Assembly: GCF_000020685.1 (NCBI RefSeq) | Contig: NC_012526.1 | Coordinates: forward strand, 1,900,001-1,964,000 | Origin: Deinococcus deserti VCD115 | GTDB taxonomy: Bacteria > Deinococcota > Deinococci > Deinococcales > Deinococcaceae | Direction: 5' to 3' | Length of the DNA stretch: 64,000 bases | Shown here: piece after piece, positions 19,519-30,478 of the stretch | Layout of the letters: every line of letters starts with the position of its first letter | Numbering within the stretch: the stretch's first letter is position 1 | Position numbers and translations under genes: made by a program | The notes under the pieces: generated by a model | Database searches by the model: none | What the model was told of the DNA's origin: nothing | What the model saw: the letters and a program-made list of their open reading frames with translations, nothing else

Positions 19519-20151
19519 TCACAGAATCACCGGGCCACCTGGAGTGTCCAGCATGGCTCCCAGTTCCGGTTGAGGTGCCTCATAGACCTCTACCGGGCCG
19601 GAGAAGTGCAGGCCGTCCAAACGGGCACGCAAACCATCGGGGTCGGGAGTGCCCAGGCGAAGCACTGCGAGTCGTACGCCCTGGTCTGTCAGGCGGGTGG
19701 GGGGTGGCGGGGTGTGCCAGGTAATCAGGGACGGTTCGACTCCGCCCTGCGGCAACTGGCCATCGGCCGGCACGGTCAGGGTCCAGCGGTTCTCGCCGCG
19801 GCTGAGGTTCAGGGCTTCCTGATCCGGGGGCAGGCTATCCACCTGCGCAACCCAGTGGATCAGGGCGGGCCCAGCTTCCAGGTGGGAACGCATGGCGGGG
19901 TCATCCAGGGCAAACCAGCGGGCACGGCGCGGCGCAGGGGCAGCCAGATTGATAGCGATTACTTCCAGATACTCATCGGGACCCAACGACAGCAGGGCGT
20001 TGTGGGTACCAAAGGTTTCATGCTCGCCGCCCAGTTGCAGCGGCACGCCCAGCCGGCCTTCCAGCCAGGCGCGGCCTTCAGCCAGGCTTCGCGCGGCAAC
20101 CACCAGATGGTCCAGCCGTGCCCGGCTGGGGCCAACCACTTGCCCGGTCAC
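19519..20151 (-). CDS. VOC/glyoxalase-like domain protein
   Basis: 210 residues from GTG 20151. The start is fixed by GAGGGG 4 nt upstream and by the GTGA overlap with the stop of the FAD oxidase gene. The N-terminus [15 protein letters not shown] and later [21 protein letters not shown] are typical of the glyoxalase-like (PF13468-type) metal-binding fold. These proteins bind or transform small substrates; the reaction is not known. It is translationally coupled to the FAD-dependent oxidase upstream, suggesting a joint pathway. Confidence 0.8.
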   Translation of the reverse strand: MTGQVVGPSRARLDHLVVAARSLAEGRAWLEGRLGVPLQLGGEHETFGTHNALLSLGPDEYLEVIAINLAAPAPRRARWFALDDPAMRSHLEAGPALIHWVAQVDSLPPDQEALNLSRGENRWTLTVPADGQLPQGGVEPSLITWHTPPPPTRLTDQGVRLAVLRLGTPDPDGLRARLDGLHFSGPVEVYEAPQPELGAMLDTPGGPVIL

Positions 20152-21416
20152 GCGCCCCTCGGACGGCTTTGGGCGGCGAGATCGCCCAGAACGATAGCGG
20201 CAGCCTTCTCGCCACTTTCCAGGGCGCCCTGCAGGCTGCTCATGGACGTCACCTCGGAGGCCAGCAGTACCCCTGACAACCGGGTGGCGTGTCCGGGAAG
20301 GGTAGCGGCAAATTCCGGTGGTTGCGGAAACTGCGCGTACCCGATGCGCTCGATGTGAAGCAGACGCAGCGTTCCCACGTTCGAGTTTCCATACCACCCT
20401 GCCAGTTCTGCCCGGACCTGGAGGTCCAGCGTGGCGTCGTCCAGGTCGGGCTCGCCCAGCACACTGACGGTCAGGAGGTGCTGTCCTGCCGGGGCACGCC
20501 CCGGCACGGCCTGGGAGATCCACTGGGCATTGTTGATCAGGCCGCCGGACACAGCATTGAGCAGCAGCCTCGTTTCGGAGTCGATGGCCTGGGCCGTGGC
20601 GTAGTACAGGTAGGTGCTGCCCACCCGGCCACGTGCGGTGGGCTCACCGGTCAGCTCCTGGGCCGCAAAAGGATCAGTCGCCACGATGACCTGCCGGGCA
20701 TCCAGGTCGCCGGCACTGGTTTCAGCTGTGACATGCGCGCCGTGCGGCGCCAGCCGTCTGACCCGAACACCGGTATCTATCTCCAGCCCAGCGGCAAGCT
20801 GCTCGGCAATGGCGCCCATGCCGGCGCGGGGGACAGCGGCTCCCCCGTCGATCAGCATGCGGAAGTAGTAACGAAACAGCCGCGCCGAGGTACTCAGGTC
20901 GCGCCCCAGAAAAATGCCACCAAAAAATGGCCGGAAAAAAGTGTCCAGCGAAATGTCGCTGAAACCCTGACGTTTCAGGTAGGCCTCGGTGGTTTCGTCG
21001 GGTCCGCGCAACAGGGCGTGAGGAGCTGGGCTGCGCAGTTGCAGGGCCAGTCGGGCAAGCCGCAGCTTGTCACCCAGAGGAATGACGCGGGTGGTCAGCG
21101 TCCCGGGCAGACCGGCCGGGTCGCGCAGGGGATCACCCAGCACGTCTACCCGGGTGCCGCGCCGGATAGCAGCCCCCGAAGGCAGAGGGACCAGGTCCAG
21201 AGCCGCCAGGTCCAGCTGCCGCTGCACGGCCGGGTAGGCTGGAAACAACACCTGATACCCGGCGTCCAGCGTGAAGCCGTCCACCACCCGCGTCGTCACG
21301 CGCCCGCCAGGGTGTGGCGCGGCTTCCACCACACGCACCCGCTGACCGGCACGCCTGAGCACCCGCGCAGCACTGAGCCCCGCCAGCCCCCCTCCAACCA
21401 CCAGAACATCCAGCAT
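20148..21416 (-). CDS. FAD-dependent amine oxidase/phytoene-desaturase-like oxidoreductase
   Basis: 422 residues. The dinucleotide-binding motif [15 protein letters not shown] lies at residues 5-19, followed by [12 protein letters not shown], the usual FAD-contacting GGR segment. The C-terminal motif [21 protein letters not shown] matches the FAD-binding end of flavin amine oxidases. The substrate is unknown; carotenoid-desaturase-like or amine-oxidase-like roles are both possible. TAGCCT (21423-21428 on the plus strand, minus-strand sense) ends 6 nt before the ATG, so the mRNA is probably leaderless. The VOC gene overlaps its end by 4 nt. Confidence 0.85.
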   Translation of the reverse strand: MLDVLVVGGGLAGLSAARVLRRAGQRVRVVEAAPHPGGRVTTRVVDGFTLDAGYQVLFPAYPAVQRQLDLAALDLVPLPSGAAIRRGTRVDVLGDPLRDPAGLPGTLTTRVIPLGDKLRLARLALQLRSPAPHALLRGPDETTEAYLKRQGFSDISLDTFFRPFFGGIFLGRDLSTSARLFRYYFRMLIDGGAAVPRAGMGAIAEQLAAGLEIDTGVRVRRLAPHGAHVTAETSAGDLDARQVIVATDPFAAQELTGEPTARGRVGSTYLYYATAQAIDSETRLLLNAVSGGLINNAQWISQAVPGRAPAGQHLLTVSVLGEPDLDDATLDLQVRAELAGWYGNSNVGTLRLLHIERIGYAQFPQPPEFAATLPGHATRLSGVLLASEVTSMSSLQGALESGEKAAAIVLGDLAAQSRPRGA

Positions 21417-21628
21417 GGCTGCAGGCTAGTGGACGAGCGGCCCTGCAAGGCACCGGGCTCAGGACGTCAACCCTTCATGGACCGCAGCCGGGGCTATGCC
21501 GTGACCACAAGGTGGAACGCCAGTTGTTTCACCTACACGAGGAAAACCGAGAAGGGCAGGTTCCGGACGTGAGGCCTGTTCTACGGCGCGTCCAGGGACA
21601 TCAGCGAGCAACACGCCATTCAAACAAT

Positions 21629-23230
21629 TCAGTCGGTGGCGCCGCTCTGCTGCCCTCCGGCCCGGCCTGCGGGAATACGGCCCTTCAGGGGCTCCTCCGG
21701 AAGGAACAGCACGGCCACGAACGAAATAAACACCATCAGCGCCGCGATCAGAAACACATGGTCAATCGCACCGACCATCACGCTGCGCAGGGCGTGCACG
21801 ATAGGTGCCATCAGTTCGCCCTGGCCCAGCTGGGTCAGCCCGGCCTGCAGGCGGCTGGTGGCCTCCGGGCTGGTCAGCATGTTGGGGTTGGTCAGGGCTT
21901 CCTGCAGCGGGGCTGGCAGCGCGCGCGCCTCGGCAGGCAACTGGGCGTCGAGGTTGGCCGCCAATTGACGGTTGACCAGCGCACCAAAGAGGCTGACGGC
22001 CAGGGTCCCGCCGATCTGCCGGAAAAACTGGTTTCCGCCGGTGGCGCTGCCCAGCTGTTCCCGAGGCGCGGCGTTCTGGACCGCCAGGGTGAGCTGGCTG
22101 TTGACGGGTCCCAGACCCAGGCCCAGCAGCACCATGATGCCTACCGCAATCCACAGCGGGGTCGTTATCCCCAGACCGTTGGCCAGCAGCAGAGCCAGGG
22201 TGGCCAGCAGCGCGCCCCAGATGATCAGGGCCTTGTAACGGCCGGTGCGGCTGACCAGCTGTCCCGCCAGGGTACTGGTCAGGATCATGCCGCCCATCAG
22301 TGGGGCCAGCGCCAGGCCGCTGCTTGCCGCGCTGCTGCCCCGCACCCCCTGCATGTACAGCGGGAGGTACAGGATGGCAGCAAACATGCCGGCACTGACA
22401 AAAAATCCGGCCAGGGCAGCAACGGCGATCCCCCGGTCGTGCAACAGCCGCAGGTCAAGCAGCGGCCGCTCCTGCCGCAGGCTGTGACGCGCATACCAGA
22501 AGCCCAGCACCAGCGTGGCTGCCAGGAGCCCCACGATGCGAGGGCTGGTCCAGGCATACGGAGCGCCGCCCCAGGACATCGCCAGCGTCAGGGTGGTGAC
22601 GGACCCGGCCAGCAACGCCGCCCCGAGACGATCGAAATGACCGCCCCCGGTGGGCGCTGGCAGTCGGAAATAGCGCCAGATGAACCACAGGGCCAGCAGC
22701 GCAAAAGGCAGGTTCACGAAAAACACGCTGCGCCAGCCCAGGTGGTCCGTCAGGAATCCACCCGCCAGCGGTCCCACCACGCTGCTGATTCCCCACACCA
22801 CGCCCGTGTAGCCCTGGTAGCGCCCGCGCTCGACCGGAGTAAACAGGTCGGCGATGGCGGTAAAGCTCATGGCCATCAGCATCCCGCCACCGATGCCCTG
22901 CACGGCGCGCAGGGCAATCAGCCCTTCCATGCTCTGCACGAATCCCAGGGCCACGCTGCTCAGCGAGAACACCAGAATGCCGGCCAGGATCAGCGGGCGC
23001 CGTCCGTAGCGGTCACTCACCGTACCGACAATGGGGATGGTGATGGTGGTGGTCAGCGAGTAGGCCGTAAACGCCCAGGCATACAGGTCAAAGCCTCCCA
23101 GATCGGCAATGACTCTGGGCATGGCGCTGCCCACCACTGTCATGTTCAGGCTGCTCAGGAACAGCACCGTCAGGATGCCGGCAAAGGCCATCAGTTTCTG
23201 CCGCTCAGCAGGCGGGACAGGTACCTTCAT
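21629..23230 (-). CDS. DHA2-type (14-TM) MFS multidrug efflux transporter
   Basis: 533 residues, the length of a 14-TM drug:proton antiporter. Motif A reads [13 protein letters not shown] near residue 70, and motif C-like [19 protein letters not shown] near 155 is typical of EmrB/QacA relatives. It probably exports hydrophobic drugs. Its ATG overlaps the stop of the MarR gene by 4 nt, so regulator and pump are co-translated. The ~210 bases after the gene hold nothing I can assign. Confidence 0.92.
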   Translation of the reverse strand: MKVPVPPAERQKLMAFAGILTVLFLSSLNMTVVGSAMPRVIADLGGFDLYAWAFTAYSLTTTITIPIVGTVSDRYGRRPLILAGILVFSLSSVALGFVQSMEGLIALRAVQGIGGGMLMAMSFTAIADLFTPVERGRYQGYTGVVWGISSVVGPLAGGFLTDHLGWRSVFFVNLPFALLALWFIWRYFRLPAPTGGGHFDRLGAALLAGSVTTLTLAMSWGGAPYAWTSPRIVGLLAATLVLGFWYARHSLRQERPLLDLRLLHDRGIAVAALAGFFVSAGMFAAILYLPLYMQGVRGSSAASSGLALAPLMGGMILTSTLAGQLVSRTGRYKALIIWGALLATLALLLANGLGITTPLWIAVGIMVLLGLGLGPVNSQLTLAVQNAAPREQLGSATGGNQFFRQIGGTLAVSLFGALVNRQLAANLDAQLPAEARALPAPLQEALTNPNMLTSPEATSRLQAGLTQLGQGELMAPIVHALRSVMVGAIDHVFLIAALMVFISFVAVLFLPEEPLKGRIPAGRAGGQQSGATD

Positions 23231-23703
23231 GCCCGGGCCTCCGCCTCGGGGCGTGCCAGGGCCGCGTCGAGCACCGCCAGGGCTTCCAGGGCCGCATGCA
23301 CGGTCGGCGCGGGCAGGTGTCCGAACTGGGCTTCCACGATGTCCTGTGCTGTGGCGCGGGTGCGCGCGCGGGTCCGGGCGCCGGCTTCAGTCAGTTGCAG
23401 GCGTTGCCGCCGCAGGTCACCAGGGTCATTGATGCGCTGCACAAGCCCCGAGGCCACCAGCTTGGTCACGATGCGCGTGACTGTCGGGGCCGGCAGGCTG
23501 TGACGCGACGCCACGGCACCCGGCGTGTCAAAGCCGTCCATGACGGCCGCCAGCACCAGCAGCTCCTTGGTGTTCAGGCCCAGGGCCTGTTCCAGCGGTT
23601 CATCGAGCGTCTGCCGGAACCGCCGGGACAGACGCAGCACCGTGCGGACCAGCGTGTACAGCTCGTCGGTCTCGGCTGAAGAAGACGGCTCAGGACTATT
23701 CAT
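23227..23703 (-). CDS. MarR-family transcriptional regulator
   Basis: 158 residues with the MarR winged helix: [12 protein letters not shown], then [19 protein letters not shown] (recognition helix) and [16 protein letters not shown] (beta wing). It sits first in an operon with a DHA2 pump, the usual local autorepressor arrangement. Two 12-bp palindromes at its own start codon are the likely operators. An inducing ligand would release the repressor and switch on both genes. Confidence 0.92.
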   Translation of the reverse strand: MNSPEPSSSAETDELYTLVRTVLRLSRRFRQTLDEPLEQALGLNTKELLVLAAVMDGFDTPGAVASRHSLPAPTVTRIVTKLVASGLVQRINDPGDLRRQRLQLTEAGARTRARTRATAQDIVEAQFGHLPAPTVHAALEALAVLDAALARPEAEARA

Positions 23704-23729
23704 TCCAAGTGGAATTATTCCATATGGAA
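23703..23729 (-). promoter_or_regulatory. Twin operator palindromes for the MarR regulator
   Basis: TTCCAAGTGGAA (23703-23714) and TTCCATATGGAA (23718-23729) share the pattern TTCCAnnTGGAA; the second is a perfect palindrome. The centres are 15 bases apart and the first touches the ATG of marR, so a bound dimer would cover the promoter and start. Confidence 0.75.
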
Positions 23730-23754
23730 AGACATCATCACGTGATCCGGCTCT

Positions 23755-24183
23755 CTATGGCTGCTTCAGGTGTTCACAAAGCCAGACGCCGCGCCTGAGG
23801 TGCGTGTCGAGGACATCTGCGAGCCACGGCAGGCTCTCAGGCGGCAGAGCGCCGGGATGAAACCAGCCGACCTCTGAAGTGTTTTCGAGTGGCGCAGGCT
23901 CCCCTTCCCAGGTGCGGGTCAAGAACAGAAAGTCCACGCCATGCGCCTCACCCAGGTCATAGCGTGCAGCGCCCAGCGGCTCAAGCTGACCAGGATCGAC
24001 ACGGAGCCCCACTTCCTCTGCCGCCTCCCGGACTGCGGCCTGAGCGAGCGCTTCGCCGCGCTCAACCCGCCCGCCGGGCAGGCCCCACAGTCCTTCTGCA
24101 TAGGTGACGCCTGACCGGCGCCCGAGCAGCACGCGTCCGACCGGGTCCTGAACCACGAGCCACGCAACCAGAACAAAACTCAT
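23755..24183 (-). CDS. Nudix hydrolase
   Basis: 142 residues. The Nudix box is complete: [24 protein letters not shown] (Gx5Ex7REUxEExGU), here at residues 38-61, flanked by GLWGLPG. It hydrolyses a nucleoside diphosphate linked to another moiety; the substrate is unknown, though MutT/ADP-ribose-type activities are common. Its ATG overlaps the end of the upstream MFS gene by 4 nt. Deinococcus genomes carry an expanded Nudix set (family knowledge). Confidence 0.92.
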   Translation of the reverse strand: MSFVLVAWLVVQDPVGRVLLGRRSGVTYAEGLWGLPGGRVERGEALAQAAVREAAEEVGLRVDPGQLEPLGAARYDLGEAHGVDFLFLTRTWEGEPAPLENTSEVGWFHPGALPPESLPWLADVLDTHLRRGVWLCEHLKQP

Positions 24184-25364
24184 GCGGCCTCCGGACGCCG
24201 GTCAGGCTCCTCACTGGCCCACCACCCGCTGGCCAGGACCAGTCCGGTCAACACCAGCAACAGGATCAACGGTGGGGTCCAGCCTCCAGTAAAGTCATGA
24301 ACTGCTCCAAACAGAAAAGGGCCGGTAGCCGCTAGCAGGTAGCCGCAGCCCTGGGCGACAGCTGAGAGCCGGGGAGCCTCGGCCGTGTCACGGGCTCGCC
24401 GGGCGATCAGGTACAGGGCCAACGGAAACGCACTGCCTGAACCTGCCCCCAGCAGCAGCACCCACAGCACGTTGGGGGCCTGTGGGAGCAGCAGCAGACC
24501 AATCAGCCCGGTTGCCAGGACGGCGCTCAGGGCCACGATCAGCGGCCGGGCCGAAGGGAGACGGGCGGCCAGGACGGGAACAGCCAGAGTGAAGGGCAAC
24601 TGCACCAGATTGCCCAGTGAAAGCAGCGCGCCAGCCTCAGCGCTGCTTACGCCACGGTCCAGCAGAATCCTGGGCAGCCAGGTCAGCCAGGTAAAAAACA
24701 CCAGTGACTGCGTGCCCATGTACAGCGTCAGAGGCAGCGCGGCCGGGTTGGTCCAGACCCGCCCGGATGCGACGGGCGGCAGACCGCTGCGGACAGGCCG
24801 TCCACGCACTGCCGGCCACCAGGACAGCGCCCCCAGGACAGCCAGAACTGCCCATACTCCCAGCGCCAGCCGCCAGGAGCCTCCCAGTGCGTCCTGCAAC
24901 GGCACCGCCACGGCAGAAGCCACGGTGGCCCCACCCACGACCGCCGTGGTGTAGATGCCGGTCATGAGGCCCAGACGCCCGGGAAAGTCCCGCCTGATCA
25001 GGCTGGGAAGCAGCACGTTCACCACAGCAATGCCGGCGCCCACCAGCAGGGTTCCGGCCAGAATCCACGGCAGGGTGGGTCCGGCGCGCAGGGCGGCGCC
25101 CACGGCGATCAGGGCCAGGCAGCCCAGGATGACCACTTCGGCACTGCGGGCACGTGCCAGTGCCGGGGCCACCAGGGCCAGCGCCCCCCAGCACAGCAGC
25201 GGTATGGTGGTCAGCAGGCTGACGGTGGCCGCACTGACTTCCAGATCCTGCTGGATCGGCGCCAGCAGCGGACCGAACCCCGCGACCACCGGACGCAGGT
25301 TGAAGGCCACAAGCACAATGCCCAGGATCAGCAGGAAAGGTGGGGCAGGGGTGCGGAGGCTCAA
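24180..25364 (-). CDS. CynX/NimT-type MFS transporter
   Basis: 394 residues, 12 hydrophobic segments. The N-terminus [23 protein letters not shown] is the hallmark of the CynX/NimT (cyanate/nitroimidazole) branch of the MFS. Substrates of most members are unknown. TTG 25364 is the start supported by length and by GGTGG just upstream; a TAGTAT box lies about 20 nt further up. It is coupled to the Nudix gene. The divergent TPP-riboswitch operon begins about 60 nt away. Confidence 0.85.
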   Translation of the reverse strand: MSLRTPAPPFLLILGIVLVAFNLRPVVAGFGPLLAPIQQDLEVSAATVSLLTTIPLLCWGALALVAPALARARSAEVVILGCLALIAVGAALRAGPTLPWILAGTLLVGAGIAVVNVLLPSLIRRDFPGRLGLMTGIYTTAVVGGATVASAVAVPLQDALGGSWRLALGVWAVLAVLGALSWWPAVRGRPVRSGLPPVASGRVWTNPAALPLTLYMGTQSLVFFTWLTWLPRILLDRGVSSAEAGALLSLGNLVQLPFTLAVPVLAARLPSARPLIVALSAVLATGLIGLLLLPQAPNVLWVLLLGAGSGSAFPLALYLIARRARDTAEAPRLSAVAQGCGYLLAATGPFLFGAVHDFTGGWTPPLILLLVLTGLVLASGWWASEEPDRRPEAA

Positions 25365-25425
25365 GAGGCCACCAGGAGTCGCGGCATACTACGCAGCCTA
25401 CGCCTGCGGTATGCTCGTGGGTGCG

Positions 25426-25505
25426 TCACCGGGGGTGTCCTGAAGAGCAGGACTGAGATAAACCCTTGGAACCTGAACCGGATCATACCGGCGGAGGGAG
25501 TGTGA
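25426..25505 (+). promoter_or_regulatory. TPP riboswitch (THI element)
   Basis: The conserved TPP-aptamer blocks are present in order: GGGGGTGTCC, GGACTGAGATAAACCC, TTGGAACCTGAACCGGAT, and ATACCGGCGGAGGGAG, with outer bases TCAC/GTGTGA closing helix P1. TATGCT at 25410-25415 is the likely -10. The element senses thiamine pyrophosphate and controls the thiBPQ operon. Confidence 0.97.
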
Positions 25506-25537
25506 CCAGGCCACGGCACCTGCCCTGACCTGCGCCT

Positions 25538-25565
25538 CCCCTCTCGTGACGCGAGGGGACTTTTT
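25538..25565 (+). terminator. Riboswitch-controlled terminator overlapping the thiB ribosome site
   Basis: CCCCTC (25538-25543) pairs with GAGGGG (25553-25558), followed by ACTTTTT that runs straight into ATG 25566. GAGGGG is also the Shine-Dalgarno sequence of thiB, so the same hairpin can stop transcription and hide the ribosome site when TPP is bound. Confidence 0.85.
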
Positions 25566-26594
25566 ATGCGTAAGATTCTGTGTTCTGCCCTGCTGATGCT
25601 GGGTGCCGCGAGCGCCCAGAGCACCCTGACCGTCATTACCCACGACAGTTTCTCCGTGGACAAAAAGCTGATCGCCCAGTTTGAAGCTGCCAACAAGGCG
25701 CGCGTACGCTTTGTAAAGGGGGGCGACGCTGGCGAACTGCTCAGCCGCCTGATCCTGACCCGGCGCGCGCCGGTGGCCGACGTGGTCTACGGCCTGGACA
25801 ACAGCCTCCTGGCCCGCGCCAGAACCGCAGGAATTCTGGAAGCTTACAAGTCGCCGGCCCAGTCGGCCGTGGCGGCACGTTACCGGCTGGACGACGCCGG
25901 CCTGCTGAATCCCGTGGATTACGGCTATGTGGCCCTGAACTACGACCGCGCCTACTTCCAGAAAGCAGGTCTGGCGCTACCGGAATCCCTGGATGATCTT
26001 AAAAAGCCCGAGTACGCCCGCCTGACCGTGGTGAGCAGCCCGGCGACAAGCAGCCCTGGCCTGGCATTTCTGCTGGCCACCGTCAACCACTACGGCGAAG
26101 CGGGAGCGTGGGCCTGGTGGAAAGCTGCGCGCGCCGGCGGCATGAAAGTGACCCGTGGCTGGAGCGACTCCTACTACAAGGAATTCAGCCGCAACGGCGG
26201 AAAATATCCCATTGTGCTGAGCTACGCGAGCAGTCCTGCCGCAGAAGTGTTCTACGCCGACGGCTTTGACCCCAAAAAGCTGCCAGCCCAGAGCCCGACC
26301 GCCAACCTGTTCCTGCCGGGCAGCACCTACCTGCAGATCGAAGGGGTGGGCATCCTGAAAGGCACGAAGCAGGCTGCGCTGGCCCGGAAGTTCGTGGACT
26401 TTATGCTCAGCGCCCCGGTGCAGGCCGACATCCCTACCCGCATGTGGGTCTATCCGGCTGTGAGCGGCACAAAGCTCGACCCGGTGTACCGCTTTGCGCA
26501 GCAGCCGGACGTGAAGGCGGTCGCCCCGAGCGTCACCGCCAATCCCCAGAGACTCGTGGACGCCTGGATCACCCAGGTCCTGCGGGCACGCTGA
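25566..26594 (+). CDS. thiB: Thiamine ABC transporter substrate-binding protein
   Basis: 342 residues. A signal peptide ([18 protein letters not shown]) is followed by the start typical of ThiB/TbpA proteins: [20 protein letters not shown], then [18 protein letters not shown] and [12 protein letters not shown]. The protein captures thiamine or its phosphates in the periplasm and delivers them to ThiP. The TPP riboswitch directly upstream fixes the ligand class. Its start codon directly follows the terminator T-run. The permease gene does not follow directly; a phospholipase-D-like gene is placed between. Confidence 0.95.
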   Translation: MRKILCSALLMLGAASAQSTLTVITHDSFSVDKKLIAQFEAANKARVRFVKGGDAGELLSRLILTRRAPVADVVYGLDNSLLARARTAGILEAYKSPAQSAVAARYRLDDAGLLNPVDYGYVALNYDRAYFQKAGLALPESLDDLKKPEYARLTVVSSPATSSPGLAFLLATVNHYGEAGAWAWWKAARAGGMKVTRGWSDSYYKEFSRNGGKYPIVLSYASSPAAEVFYADGFDPKKLPAQSPTANLFLPGSTYLQIEGVGILKGTKQAALARKFVDFMLSAPVQADIPTRMWVYPAVSGTKLDPVYRFAQQPDVKAVAPSVTANPQRLVDAWITQVLRAR

Positions 26595-26717
26595 GAAAAA
26601 TCAGGAACCCGACCACCATTTTTGCTGAGGCTGCTGAAAGTGGCGCCGCGCTGAGGACCCGCCTTTTCCTCAGATTCATATGACAGGGCCCCGTTCACCC
26701 CTATCCTGGGTGCCGCG

Positions 26718-28934
26718 ATGCGCCTGCTGCCGACCGAACGTCCCCGACTGACCATCCGCCGCCTGGCGTGGTCGGCGCTGGCCGGCCTCCTGGCCGGTGT
26801 GGTGCTGGCACGTGTCGCCGTGACGCTGGTGCTGGCCCTGGTACCCGCCGATCAGCCGTATGTGCGGGCCGTGGTCGGCACGTTCAGCGCGGTACTGAGC
26901 GTCATCGTGGGCTTTGCCCTGGCGGGTGCCCTGTCCACTCGAGGTCTGCCGCTTGCGCGCCTTGGTCTGACCCAGTCGCGGGCACGGTGGCGCTCGGCAA
27001 TTGCGGCAGGAAGTACAGCGGGGCTGCTGGTTCTGCCGGTGGGCGGGCTGCTGGCCCTGGCCGGCGCCTATCAGGAGGGAGCCCTGGGACGGACCCTGGG
27101 GTTCGCGCAGGTCACCCTGGGGCTCGGCTTGCTGGGCGCAGTCTACGGGGGTCTCAGCGGCGGGGTGCTGGGCCTGCTGACGGTGCGTGCCTCGCAGGCC
27201 TGGCGGCCCGCCCTGGGAGGGCTGCTGGGCTTCGGCGGGGTGGGGCTTGGGGCGGGGGCGCTGCTGGGAGCGGTTGGCATTCCCGATGCCCTCTCTGGAG
27301 GCGGTTCGGCGCTGCTGACGGTGCTCGCCGCCTTTGTGGTGACCTCACAGGTGATCGGCGACCTGCTGATCGCACGCGGAATCAACGACGCGGTGGATGC
27401 CCCACGCGACTGGGCCAGCGGCCGTCAGCTCAAACTGACCCTGGCTGGCCTCGGAGTCGCCACGCTGGGGGTGTGGGGCCTGGCCAGCGACGTGGTGGCT
27501 TTTGCCCACTCACGGCCCACAAACCCGGTACCACTGGCCGTACCTCAGCGGATGGGACCCGGATGCCCACCACCCACCGATCCGCTGGAACGCGCTGCCT
27601 GGCAGGTCACCACCTCAGGTGGCCGGCCCGACTTTTCGTGTGGCAACGCCTTTCTGGGCTTCCTGCATGTGCCTGGCCCTCTCCCGGCCTTTGCGGCCGG
27701 GCAGCCGACCCCAAACGGCGGCTATGACGGGCTGGCTGCACAGATCGCTTCGGCCCGGCGGGAAGTCCTGCTGGCCGTAATGGAATGGGACAACAACCCC
27801 CGGCAGGAGCCGGGAAGGGTGCTGGCTCAGGCCGTCCAGCAGTTGTACTCCCGGGTGCAGGCTCAGCCGGAACGCTACCCGGAGGGCGTCACGGTACGCA
27901 TCGCGCTGGGGAATTTTCCATTGCCCGGCACTCTGGAATGGGGCACGCAGGTCTACGGCGCGGCCCGCGCCCTGATCACGGCGGGCGTGCCGTTCTCCGA
28001 CCCGGCGCGGCGCTGGCAGGTTCAGATCGCCAACTATGCCGGCACCTTTCCGCACAGTCACGCCAAGCTGCTGGTCACTGACGGAGAGGCGCTGACCGTG
28101 ATGGGCTTCAATGTCGGTCCGCTGCATCTGCCCTCGGCCACCACGGAGGGTCGCGGCGGTGACCTGCGCGACCTCGCCGTTCAGGTCCGCGGGCCAGTGG
28201 CGGCCGACGGCCTGAATGTCTTTGACGACCTGTGGGCCAGAAGCCGCCTGCTGACCTGTCCACCTGGGGTCAATGAAGGAGACATTTCTTCCTGTTCGCT
28301 GGGAGAGCTGGCCATCCCTGACCATCCCCAGGGCACCGCCCGGCAGCCGCTGACGTCCGCAGGCGACGAGCGTGTGTTCAGTCTCTACCGCCGCGCGGGC
28401 TTCCAGGCAGCGGATACTGCGCTGGTCGGCATGATCGATGCCACGCAGCGGAGCGTTGACCTGATGCATGTGTCGTTCAGCATGCGGCTGCGCTGCAACC
28501 TCGCGCTGCTCAATCCGCAGCTGTGCCGCCCCGAGGACGCCCTGCCCTGGATGACCGCGCTGGTGCGCGCCGCAGAACGTGGCGTCACCATCCGGGCCCT
28601 GCTGTATGAGCACGGCGCTCTGGGGCTGGAAAACAGGATCGGTGTGGCCGGGCTGCAGCGCCTGCTGGACAAGCGTGGGCTGGGAAACCGCCTGCAGGTC
28701 CGCTGGTTTCCGGGACCGCTTCACGCCAAGACCATGCTGCTTGACGGCAGGATGCTGGTGGTGGGCAGCCAGAACCTGCACTATTCGTCCTGGGAGGCAC
28801 GTGGGCTCAACGAGTACTCGCTGGCAACCACCGCGCCCGCTGCCGCTGCGGGTTACGCCCGCGAATTCGCCTTTTTCTGGCAGCAGGCACCAGTTGCCGA
28901 ACTGCCCGACTGGCTCAGAGAGGCGCTGCCGTGA
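26718..28934 (+). CDS. Membrane-anchored phospholipase-D-like protein
   Basis: 738 residues. The first 260 residues hold about seven hydrophobic segments. The rest contains two HKD motifs: His448-x-Lys450-x4-Asp455 and His669-x-Lys671-x4-Asp676, each followed by a Gly/Asn segment (MGFN, GSQN), as in cardiolipin synthases and other PLD-superfamily phosphatidyl transferases. The active half probably faces the periplasm (inference from the Cys pairs CGNAF and CPPG). A phospholipid is the likely substrate but a nuclease or phosphodiesterase cannot be excluded. Its stop overlaps the thiP start by 4 nt, which places it inside the thiamine-uptake operon. TATCCT lies at 26702-26707, so it may also have its own promoter. 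Confidence 0.85.
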   Translation: MRLLPTERPRLTIRRLAWSALAGLLAGVVLARVAVTLVLALVPADQPYVRAVVGTFSAVLSVIVGFALAGALSTRGLPLARLGLTQSRARWRSAIAAGSTAGLLVLPVGGLLALAGAYQEGALGRTLGFAQVTLGLGLLGAVYGGLSGGVLGLLTVRASQAWRPALGGLLGFGGVGLGAGALLGAVGIPDALSGGGSALLTVLAAFVVTSQVIGDLLIARGINDAVDAPRDWASGRQLKLTLAGLGVATLGVWGLASDVVAFAHSRPTNPVPLAVPQRMGPGCPPPTDPLERAAWQVTTSGGRPDFSCGNAFLGFLHVPGPLPAFAAGQPTPNGGYDGLAAQIASARREVLLAVMEWDNNPRQEPGRVLAQAVQQLYSRVQAQPERYPEGVTVRIALGNFPLPGTLEWGTQVYGAARALITAGVPFSDPARRWQVQIANYAGTFPHSHAKLLVTDGEALTVMGFNVGPLHLPSATTEGRGGDLRDLAVQVRGPVAADGLNVFDDLWARSRLLTCPPGVNEGDISSCSLGELAIPDHPQGTARQPLTSAGDERVFSLYRRAGFQAADTALVGMIDATQRSVDLMHVSFSMRLRCNLALLNPQLCRPEDALPWMTALVRAAERGVTIRALLYEHGALGLENRIGVAGLQRLLDKRGLGNRLQVRWFPGPLHAKTMLLDGRMLVVGSQNLHYSSWEARGLNEYSLATTAPAAAAGYAREFAFFWQQAPVAELPDWLREALP

Positions 28935-30478
28935 AGCCTGCCCGTCTGACCGGCTGGCTGCTGGCATTGCCGGCCCTGCTGTTTACGACGTTGTTGCTGG
29001 CTGTTCCACTGGCGCGCACCCTGCTGGAAGGCGGGCTGAACCTGGAGGTCTGGCGCGATCCGTATTTTCAGCAGCGGCTGGGCTGGACCCTGACCCAGGC
29101 CACGGTGACCGCAGCGCTGGCCCTGCTGCTGGGCGCGCCGCTGGCCTATCTGCTGTCCCGGTTCGAGGTGCCGGGCAAGCGGCTGTTCCTGCGCCTGCTG
29201 CTGCTGCCGTTCGTGACCCCGACCCTGGTGGCTGTGCTGGGCCTGTCTGCCCTGCTGGGGCCAGGTGGGTGGATCACCCGCTGGAGTGGAGTGGACCTCA
29301 GTGAGACGCCGGTGTTGCTGGTGCTGGGCAATCTGTTTTTCAACCTTCCGGTGATGGTGCGACTGGCCTACGGTGGTTTCTCGCGCGTGCCGCCCGGACT
29401 CCTTGGGGCCGCGCGAACCCTGGGAGCCTCAGCATGGCGGGCTGCTCTGGGTGTGGCGCTTCCGCTGGCCCTGCCGGGTCTCGCCGCCGGGGCCATTCTG
29501 GTGTTTCTCTATTCGGCCCTGAGCTTCGGACTGCCGCTGGCCCTCGGCGGCGAACGGTACGCCACCCTGGAGGTCGAGATCTATACGCTGACGGCCCTGC
29601 AGCTGCGCCTGAGCGAAGCCAGCGCCCTGATTGCCGGGCAGCTTCTGCTGACCCTGATGGCCACCTGGGCCTATACCCGGCTGGTTGTGGGCGGGCAGGG
29701 TGTGCCGGCCGCCGCGCTGCCGCGTGCACGGGGCAGCGCCCTGGCGGGCATCCTGCTGCTGGGCGGCGTCATGGTGCTGATCTGCTTCGGGCCGCTGCTG
29801 GCTGTGGTTGCCCGGGGGCTGCTGGGCACGACCGGGCCTACTTTGAGCTACTGGCACGGCGTGCTGAACGACGAGGGCACACCGCTGCTTCTGACCAACA
29901 CCCTGCGTTTTGCGGTGGCGGCCCTGCTGGGAGCCACCCTGCTGGGAACCCTGTACGCCCTGGGAGCCTGGCTGGCCCGCTCACGGCTGCTGGATCTGGT
30001 GTCGCTGCTGCCCCTGATGGTCTCGCCTGTCTCCCTGGCTGCCGGGTACCTGCTGGCCTATCCCCTGCTGGCCGCCACCCTGCCGATGCTGCTGGCGGCA
30101 TATACCCTGCTGGCGCTGCCGCTGGTGGTTCGCTCTCTGCTCCCGGCGCTCCGCGCTCTGCCTCCCAGGCTGCTCGAAGCGGCCCGAACTCTGGGAGCGG
30201 GACCTGTTTCTGCGCACCGCAGCGTGACCCTGCCACTGACCCTGCCCGCGCTGCGAGGAGGGGCGGCCCTGGCGCTGGCCACTGTGCTGGGCGAGTTCGG
30301 CGCCACGCTGGTGCTGACCCGCCCTGAGTGGGCCACCCTGAGCACCGGCTTGTATGAACGCCTGGGCCGTCCCGGAGAACGCAATCTGGGCGAAGCCTGC
30401 GCCCTTGCCACAGTGCTGCTGCTGCTGTCTGCCGCAGCTTTTGGCCTGCTTGACGGCGGCGAAGGAGAAATCACGTGA
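28931..30478 (+). CDS. thiP: Thiamine ABC transporter permease
   Basis: 515 residues, two fused binding-protein-dependent permease domains with about 12 membrane segments, as in ThiP and FbpB. EAA-type loops are visible in each half: [25 protein letters not shown] near residue 160 and [25 protein letters not shown] near 420. GTG 28931 overlaps the TGA of the PLD gene. It forms the membrane channel for thiamine with ThiB and ThiQ. Confidence 0.93.
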   Translation: MKPARLTGWLLALPALLFTTLLLAVPLARTLLEGGLNLEVWRDPYFQQRLGWTLTQATVTAALALLLGAPLAYLLSRFEVPGKRLFLRLLLLPFVTPTLVAVLGLSALLGPGGWITRWSGVDLSETPVLLVLGNLFFNLPVMVRLAYGGFSRVPPGLLGAARTLGASAWRAALGVALPLALPGLAAGAILVFLYSALSFGLPLALGGERYATLEVEIYTLTALQLRLSEASALIAGQLLLTLMATWAYTRLVVGGQGVPAAALPRARGSALAGILLLGGVMVLICFGPLLAVVARGLLGTTGPTLSYWHGVLNDEGTPLLLTNTLRFAVAALLGATLLGTLYALGAWLARSRLLDLVSLLPLMVSPVSLAAGYLLAYPLLAATLPMLLAAYTLLALPLVVRSLLPALRALPPRLLEAARTLGAGPVSAHRSVTLPLTLPALRGGAALALATVLGEFGATLVLTRPEWATLSTGLYERLGRPGERNLGEACALATVLLLLSAAAFGLLDGGEGEIT

